This document shows positions 14,526 through 18,627 of a DNA stretch of 18,627 nt, in pieces. The position numbers and the translations under genes were made by a program. This DNA is from Pseudomonadota bacterium (GTDB taxonomy: Bacteria > Pseudomonadota > Gammaproteobacteria > Xanthomonadales > Xanthomonadaceae), in assembly GCA_023391775.1 (NCBI GenBank), contig JAEWAG010000271.1, forward strand, positions 1 to 18,627, in the 5' to 3' direction. Under the pieces are notes generated by a model, which was not told the DNA's origin, did not search any database, and saw only the letters and a list, made by a program, of their open reading frames with translations. The first letter of the stretch is position 1, and every line of letters begins with the position of its first letter.

Positions 14526-14719
14526 TAGCCGCGCCCTTGCTGGGCATTGCCCACGCGCGCCGGGAGCGAGTACAGGCTGTCCAGGTACACGAACCTGCGC
14601 CGACCAATTGCGACCGTTTCCAGTAGGCCAGCATTCGCGAGCTCGTATGCCTTGGATCGGCCGATGCCAACCTTTGCGCATTCCGGAATGAAGGGCCGGA
14701 ACTCCCGGTGGGCCGTCAC
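14525..14719 (-). CDS. excisionase-like HTH protein
   Basis: 64-aa protein. It matches the small AlpA/excisionase HTH pattern: FRPFIPECAKVGIGRSKAYE (helices 1-2 and the recognition helix), LANAGLLETVAIG, then RRRFVYLDSLYSL as wing and final helix. It should bind DNA as a transcription activator or recombination directionality factor. It starts with GTG, overlapping the TGA of the upstream HTH gene (GTGA), and its own TAA overlaps the ATG of the HNH gene. The tight packing suggests one coupled unit. Confidence 0.72.
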   Translation of the reverse strand: MTAHREFRPFIPECAKVGIGRSKAYELANAGLLETVAIGRRRFVYLDSLYSLPARVGNAQQGRG

Positions 14720-14913
14720 GGCGCCACCTCCGTCAGGTACGCGCGAAGCGCACTCTCCGGGTATCGGATCGTTCCATCGGCCGTCGTGACCCAGCGTGGG
14801 CCCCTTCCCGCCTGACGCATGTTGCGTAGGCTTGAAGTGGTGAAGCCAATGAGGCGTGCTGCTTCACGGCTCGTGTAGTGGGGTTCGAGGGAAGGGGCGT
14901 CTTTCCTGTCCAT
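14716..14913 (-). CDS. excisionase-family HTH protein
   Basis: 65-aa protein. The HTH_17 pattern fills it: YTSREAARLIGFTTSSLRNM as helices 1-3, RQAGRGPRWVTTADGTIRYP as wing, and ESALRAYLTEVAP as the last helix. This is a standard small DNA-binding protein of prophages and islands. ATG 14913 has AGG eight bases upstream; a GTG three codons earlier (14922) is the alternative. It is followed by a second HTH protein with a 4-base overlap. The two are similar in fold but not in sequence. Confidence 0.78.
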   Translation of the reverse strand: MDRKDAPSLEPHYTSREAARLIGFTTSSLRNMRQAGRGPRWVTTADGTIRYPESALRAYLTEVAP

Positions 14914-14983
14914 TCTTCGCACCTATGCGCCAATGTGTGGCGGGTGCGACGAAACTATGGCGGTGCCGTTCTGATGTTGAGGA

Positions 14984-15589
14984 CTAAGAAGAGCCGTTTT
15001 GGTCCGGCATGCCGGAGACGAGCCGGAACTTCTTCAACGTGCGGAGAATGCTGTCCGAACTCGGCGTGCCACCTAGGCGGACGGAGATGTCTTCTGCGGC
15101 GTCTTCCCGCCTCATGCCTGCGGCTACTAGGCGGTCCATCTCCTTAAACATCCAGAGGACCTTTTTTTGATAGTCGCTGCGCTGTGCGAAGTTCCCGGCC
15201 TTTTTTATGGGAGCTCCGTTGAAGGCCCGTTCTAGATCGTACGAACCGGCGCCATAGAGGTAGCCCTCCCAGGTGTTCAGTAGGGATATGGTTAGCTCGG
15301 GTGGCGGGTGCATGCCGGCCCCAAGGAACCAGAACATGACTGCCATAGGCGTGTCGTCGATCACCCGCAGCTCGGCGCCGCGAGGGAAGTCCGGAGGAAG
15401 CCGCGCAGGCGTATTGCTGTGCCCCCAGCTTTCGATGATGTGCCAGCCATGGTCACCAGGCGCTAGATCAGGAATTGCCTCGTGAAGCGCCTGCACCTGC
15501 TCCCACTGCTTATCGACTGGAACGGCCTGACAGTTGAGAATGAACCGACTCGCTGCAGCTAGCGCGCCCTCGATACGCTCATCACCCAT
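14984..15589 (-). CDS. hypothetical protein of the element
   Basis: 201-aa soluble protein with no signal peptide or membrane helix. AGGAG lies nine bases before the ATG. The N-terminal half contains a Trp/Pro-rich part (GWHIIESWGHSNTPARLPPD), and the C-terminal 80 residues are helical and charged, with an HTH-like piece (AAGMRREDAAEDISVRLG). A run of seven A in the coding strand near residue 160 is a possible slippage site but the frame is intact. I do not recognise the family. The position between the integrase-proximal gene and the HTH pair suggests an early or regulatory role. Confidence 0.65.
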   Translation of the reverse strand: MGDERIEGALAAASRFILNCQAVPVDKQWEQVQALHEAIPDLAPGDHGWHIIESWGHSNTPARLPPDFPRGAELRVIDDTPMAVMFWFLGAGMHPPPELTISLLNTWEGYLYGAGSYDLERAFNGAPIKKAGNFAQRSDYQKKVLWMFKEMDRLVAAGMRREDAAEDISVRLGGTPSSDSILRTLKKFRLVSGMPDQNGSS

Positions 15590-15657
15590 GAGTTGCTGCT
15601 CCTAATCCATCGACGTTTAGGGTCATCTCTGCGCGGCGCTAGACATGCACAACTGCG

Positions 15658-15712
15658 GTTGACATGGCACCCGGCCGACTCGATCCGGCCCATCGACAGG
15701 GTGCATGCCAAC
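15658..15712. repeat. long imperfect inverted repeat between two island genes
   Basis: GTTGACATGGCACCC (15658-15672) is complementary, with one mismatch and one extra base, to GGGTGCATGCCAAC (15699-15712). The 26-nt middle is GC-rich. It lies in the 156-nt gap between the genes at 15746-16468 and 14984-15589, so it could be an operator pair, a leader hairpin or an attenuator. Confidence 0.4.
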
Positions 15713-15745
15713 CTGCCGCCGTGGCAGTCAGCCCACGGGAGCGGC

Positions 15746-16468
15746 CTACGGGCGAGTCTCGCCACTGCTGATCGGCCCAGCAATCCGTGCCACTGCGGCT
15801 TCCCATGCCTCCGCGGCCCTTTGGCGGGCGACCTTTTTACTGATCGGGGAGCCCTGCTCTTCGGCGATGCGTCGCTCCTCTTGGGCTAGTGAAGCAAGGA
15901 TGCTGCTACGCTCCTTGCGTGCCAGCCCCATGACGCGGCGGCGCTCCGCGCGGCGGGCAGCGACTTCACGCCTGCGGAGGCGCGCCTGAGCCGCCTTTAT
16001 GCGGGCATGAGCGGCGTCTCGTACGTCTTGGGGCAGAGCGAGGGGCATCGCCGTGGACTCGTCGTAGTCGGTCGCGTACCAGTGGACGCCTTTGTAGCGG
16101 TAGTAGATCGCGTCCTCGAAAGCAGGGGAGAACTTGTCCTCTTCGCTCGGCATTGGCTTCCAGCCTAAGGCGTCTGCCGCACGGAGCAGCTCAAAGGCAG
16201 TCACACGCCGCGACATCAGCGACCCGTCCGCTGCCCGCCAAGACAGGCAGAACCGGTCCTTCGCGTGGGCCTGAAGCCAACGCAGGCCATGCGAGCCATG
16301 AGCCACCATGAGGCTGAGTGGCACCCCGCGGGCAACCAGCGAAACCAAAAAGGCCTCCAAGGCATCCCCTTCGCCCGGCTGCACCTGGTGCGTCGTAGTG
16401 ACCCGCGCGCCGGTGAACTGACCTTCGAACTGCGGACAGGTGCCGTCCGCTACACTTTTAGCAGCCAT
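15746..16468 (-). CDS. hypothetical protein with basic coiled-coil tail
   Basis: 240-aa protein with a strong ribosome binding site (AAGGAG seven bases before the ATG). The N-terminal 140 residues look globular (FLVSLVARGVPLSLMVAHGS, FELLRAADALGW, an aromatic piece YYRYKGVHWYATDYD). Residues about 150-240 form one long basic helix rich in Arg, Ala and Glu, probably a coiled coil. No family recognised. It is the first gene after the integrase in the same direction, 112 nt away, with a hairpin in the gap. Confidence 0.62.
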   Translation of the reverse strand: MAAKSVADGTCPQFEGQFTGARVTTTHQVQPGEGDALEAFLVSLVARGVPLSLMVAHGSHGLRWLQAHAKDRFCLSWRAADGSLMSRRVTAFELLRAADALGWKPMPSEEDKFSPAFEDAIYYRYKGVHWYATDYDESTAMPLALPQDVRDAAHARIKAAQARLRRREVAARRAERRRVMGLARKERSSILASLAQEERRIAEEQGSPISKKVARQRAAEAWEAAVARIAGPISSGETRP

Positions 16469-16496
16469 GATCGTCTCCTTACAGACGGTGGTGGTA

Positions 16497-16529
16497 GGCG
16501 GGCCGGGTGCGCCAACACCCGGTACCGCC
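16497..16529. repeat. stem-loop between the integrase and the next gene
   Basis: CCGGGTG-CGCCAA-CACCCGG (16503-16522) is a perfect 7-bp stem, extended by outer arms GGCGG and CCGCC (16497-16501 and 16525-16529). It lies 52 nt beyond the integrase stop. No T-run follows on the minus strand, so it may attenuate rather than end transcription from the integrase gene. Confidence 0.4.
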
Positions 16530-16580
16530 GCTTGGTAAACCGTGTCTCTCCTGGCCTTAAATTGCTCCTTTTCAGGTGCC

Positions 16581-17789
16581 TCAGGCGGTCTGCTTGAACG
16601 GTACGACCTTCCTCTGCCCCCGGAGGTCGTCGAGATAGTCTGCCCAAGCCTGCATCATCTTCCGGCGCTCCGGAAGGTGCGTTGCGCGGTTGTAGGCGCG
16701 CCCAAGCGGGTCACGCACTGCATGGGCCAACTGGTGCTCTATTAGGTCGGGCCGGAATCCGAGGACTTCGTCCAACACAGTGCGAGCCATCGCCCGGAAC
16801 CCGTGGCCGGTAATCGTGTCCCGGTCGAAACCGAGGTTGCGTAGGGCCGCATTGACGGTGTTCTCGGACATCGGCCGTGAGGCGCCCCGTACGCTTGGAA
16901 ACACGTACTCGCTCCGACGGGTGAAGGGCAGCAGATCCCTGAGCACCTCCACGGCCTGATCCGCCAAAGGCACGATATGGGGCGTGCCGGTCTTGCTGGC
17001 CGTGAAGCGCCACTCAGCCGCATCGAGGTCGATGTCCCCCCAGCGGGCCTTCCTGAGCTCGCCAGGACGCACGAACGTCAGCGGAGCCAGCTTGAGCGCA
17101 GCCTGCGTCACCGGGGAGCCCGTGTAGGCGTATAGCGCCCGAAGGAGGTCGCCGATCTGGGCCGGGTCTGTGACGCTGGCGAAGTGCCGGGTCTGGGGCT
17201 GCTCCAAGGCGCCAATTAGGTCGGGGGCCGGGTTGGTCGAGGTACGTCCGGTTGCGATGGCGTAGCGGAACACCCGTCCGGCGAGGGACCGGGCCCGATG
17301 GGCCGTCTCCAGAACCCCCCGCTTCTCGATCCTGCGCAAGGCAGCCAGCAGGACGGGGGCCGTAATCTCGGCCACCGGCAGGTCCGCGATGGGCGCCAGA
17401 TCCTTCTCGATCAACCGCCGCTCGCGCTTGACCGACCCGGGGCTCAGGCCCTCTTTGGCCCGCTTGTCGAGGAGTTCGTTCGCCACGTGCGCGAACGTGT
17501 TCGCTGCTCGGTCGACCAGGGCCGCCCGTTCAGCTTTGGCGACCTGCGCGGGGTTGGCGCCGCCCTTCAGGAGGGCTCGGAGGCGGTCCCGCTCAGCGCG
17601 CGCCTGCTGTAGCGACTGGGCCGGGTACTCCCCCAAGGCGACCATATTGGCCTTGCCAGCAAAGCGATAACGGTAGCGCCAGAGCTTCGATCCCGTAGGG
17701 CGGACCTCGATGGCCAGACCGTTGCTGTCGGCCACGCGGTAGACGGCCTCTTTGGGCTTCAGCGACCGCAGCTTGGTGTCCGTGAGCAT
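16581..17789 (-). CDS. int: P4-type tyrosine recombinase (integrase)
   Basis: 402-aa integrase with this start. The N-terminus (LTDTKLRSLKPKE...) is the arm-binding domain of the DUF4102 type. The catalytic domain shows all tyrosine-recombinase residues; counted from ATG 17807 these are R247 (VRPGEL), K272 (SKTGTPH), H335-x-x-R338 (GHGFRAMART), H362 (QLAHAV) and the nucleophile Y372 (GRAYNRATHL). It should insert and excise the element at the tRNA 3' end that lies 150 bp from its start. ATG 17789 is preferred because homologues usually begin here and because ATG 17807 lies within a large palindrome; neither has a good ribosome binding site. Intact, so it is likely functional. Confidence 0.93.
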   Translation of the reverse strand: MLTDTKLRSLKPKEAVYRVADSNGLAIEVRPTGSKLWRYRYRFAGKANMVALGEYPAQSLQQARAERDRLRALLKGGANPAQVAKAERAALVDRAANTFAHVANELLDKRAKEGLSPGSVKRERRLIEKDLAPIADLPVAEITAPVLLAALRRIEKRGVLETAHRARSLAGRVFRYAIATGRTSTNPAPDLIGALEQPQTRHFASVTDPAQIGDLLRALYAYTGSPVTQAALKLAPLTFVRPGELRKARWGDIDLDAAEWRFTASKTGTPHIVPLADQAVEVLRDLLPFTRRSEYVFPSVRGASRPMSENTVNAALRNLGFDRDTITGHGFRAMARTVLDEVLGFRPDLIEHQLAHAVRDPLGRAYNRATHLPERRKMMQAWADYLDDLRGQRKVVPFKQTA

Positions 17790-17794
17790 AGGCG

Positions 17795-17845
17795 GTGTGA
17801 GTAGCATCGAGCCCCGGCCCGGGGCGTACTCACACTGTTACTCAC
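17795..17845. promoter_or_regulatory. palindrome and arm-type repeats upstream of the integrase
   Basis: GTGTGAGTA (17795-17803) and TACTCACAC (17827-17835) are a perfect inverted repeat. Between them lies GCCCCGG-C-CCGGGGC (17811-17825). A third TACTCAC follows at 17839-17845, 12 bp after the second. The direct pair mirrors that at the left end of the element, so these are probably integrase arm sites. Because they also overlap the promoter and start region, binding would let the integrase repress itself. A weak TTGCAT/TAACAG promoter with 16-bp spacing overlaps the third copy on the minus strand. Confidence 0.5.
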
Positions 17846-17958
17846 TTTTTTGCCGGATGCAAGCGGACCCCACCGGACGCCGATGGACGGTCATAAGGCC
17901 CAGCAGCAAGGCGCCTCGGGGTTCTGTGGACGCCCTCGGACACCGGCGTACATCAATG
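17846..17958. other. right end of the element, non-coding
   Basis: There is no CDS between the arm-type repeats and the tRNA. A GGACGCC heptamer occurs at 17875-17881 and 17928-17934, each followed by a similar 7-mer (GATGGAC and CTCGGAC), which may be further protein-binding sites of the attachment region. Confidence 0.35.
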
Positions 17959-18034
<76 letters not shown>

Positions 18035-18095
18035 CCCGCGGGGTGGGCAGTGTAGAGGAGCGGGCCGGGGGCAGGCCAGCGAAGGGCCGGAAACG

Positions 18096-18122
18096 ACGAA
18101 GGCCCCGCGTGGGGGCCTTCGT
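18096..18122 (-). terminator. rpoD terminator hairpin
   Basis: ACGAAGGCCCC (18096-18106) and GGGGCCTTCGT (18112-18122) form a perfect 11-bp stem with a 5-nt loop, 17 nt after the rpoD stop. On the minus strand the next bases are CGTTT, a short T-run. It separates rpoD from the tRNA. Confidence 0.85.
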
Positions 18123-18139
18123 GCTGCGACGCGCTGCCG

Positions 18140-18627
<488 letters not shown>

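Overview
The window is a GC-rich chromosomal segment that most resembles the Xanthomonadaceae/Lysobacteraceae (Gammaproteobacteria). The rpoD tail is close to the gammaproteobacterial consensus, a large TonB-dependent receptor is present, and codon use is strongly GC3-biased. Base 1 starts with 24 consecutive C, which looks like a contig edge or an assembly artefact. The right edge cuts through rpoD.

Layout. (1) 1-5600 is ordinary chromosome. It holds a doubtful hydrophilic ORF, a gene-free stretch with strong hairpins, and then a minus-strand operon reading right to left: TonB-dependent receptor, diheme MauG/cytochrome-c-peroxidase-like protein, and a secreted OmpA-domain protein. Two tandem palindromes upstream of the receptor look like an operator. 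(2) About 5867-17972 is a 12-kb integrated element. At its right end a P4-type tyrosine recombinase lies next to the 3' end of a tRNA with anticodon CAT (tRNA-Ile2 type). (3) 17959-18627 is chromosome again: the tRNA, a strong terminator hairpin and the 3' end of rpoD.

The element. Most genes run on the minus strand in a tight, partly overlapping series: integrase, two unknown proteins, two excisionase-like HTH proteins, an HNH endonuclease, a short coiled-coil protein, a winged-helix (replication-like) protein, an unknown protein with an HTH-like segment, a four-helix membrane protein with a coiled-coil tail, an HGG-motif zinc-knuckle-like protein, a 66-aa Cys-rich protein, and an intact 798-aa phage DNA-ejection (internal virion) protein. 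A convergent plus-strand block on the left holds further small HTH proteins and unknowns. I see no terminase, portal, capsid, tail or lysis gene. Either this is a decayed prophage or, more interestingly, a phage satellite-like island that kept one virion protein and an unusual number (five) of excisionase-type HTH proteins.

Sequence support for the ends of the element. A pair of TACTCAC direct repeats with a 12-bp period lies inside the right end (17827-17845). A matching pair (one base different) with the same period and orientation lies inside the left end (5944-5962). These look like integrase arm sites. A degenerate copy of the tRNA 3' end (one base missing) lies just outside the left pair at 5867-5879. 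Function assignments for the small island genes rest on motif recognition by eye only.
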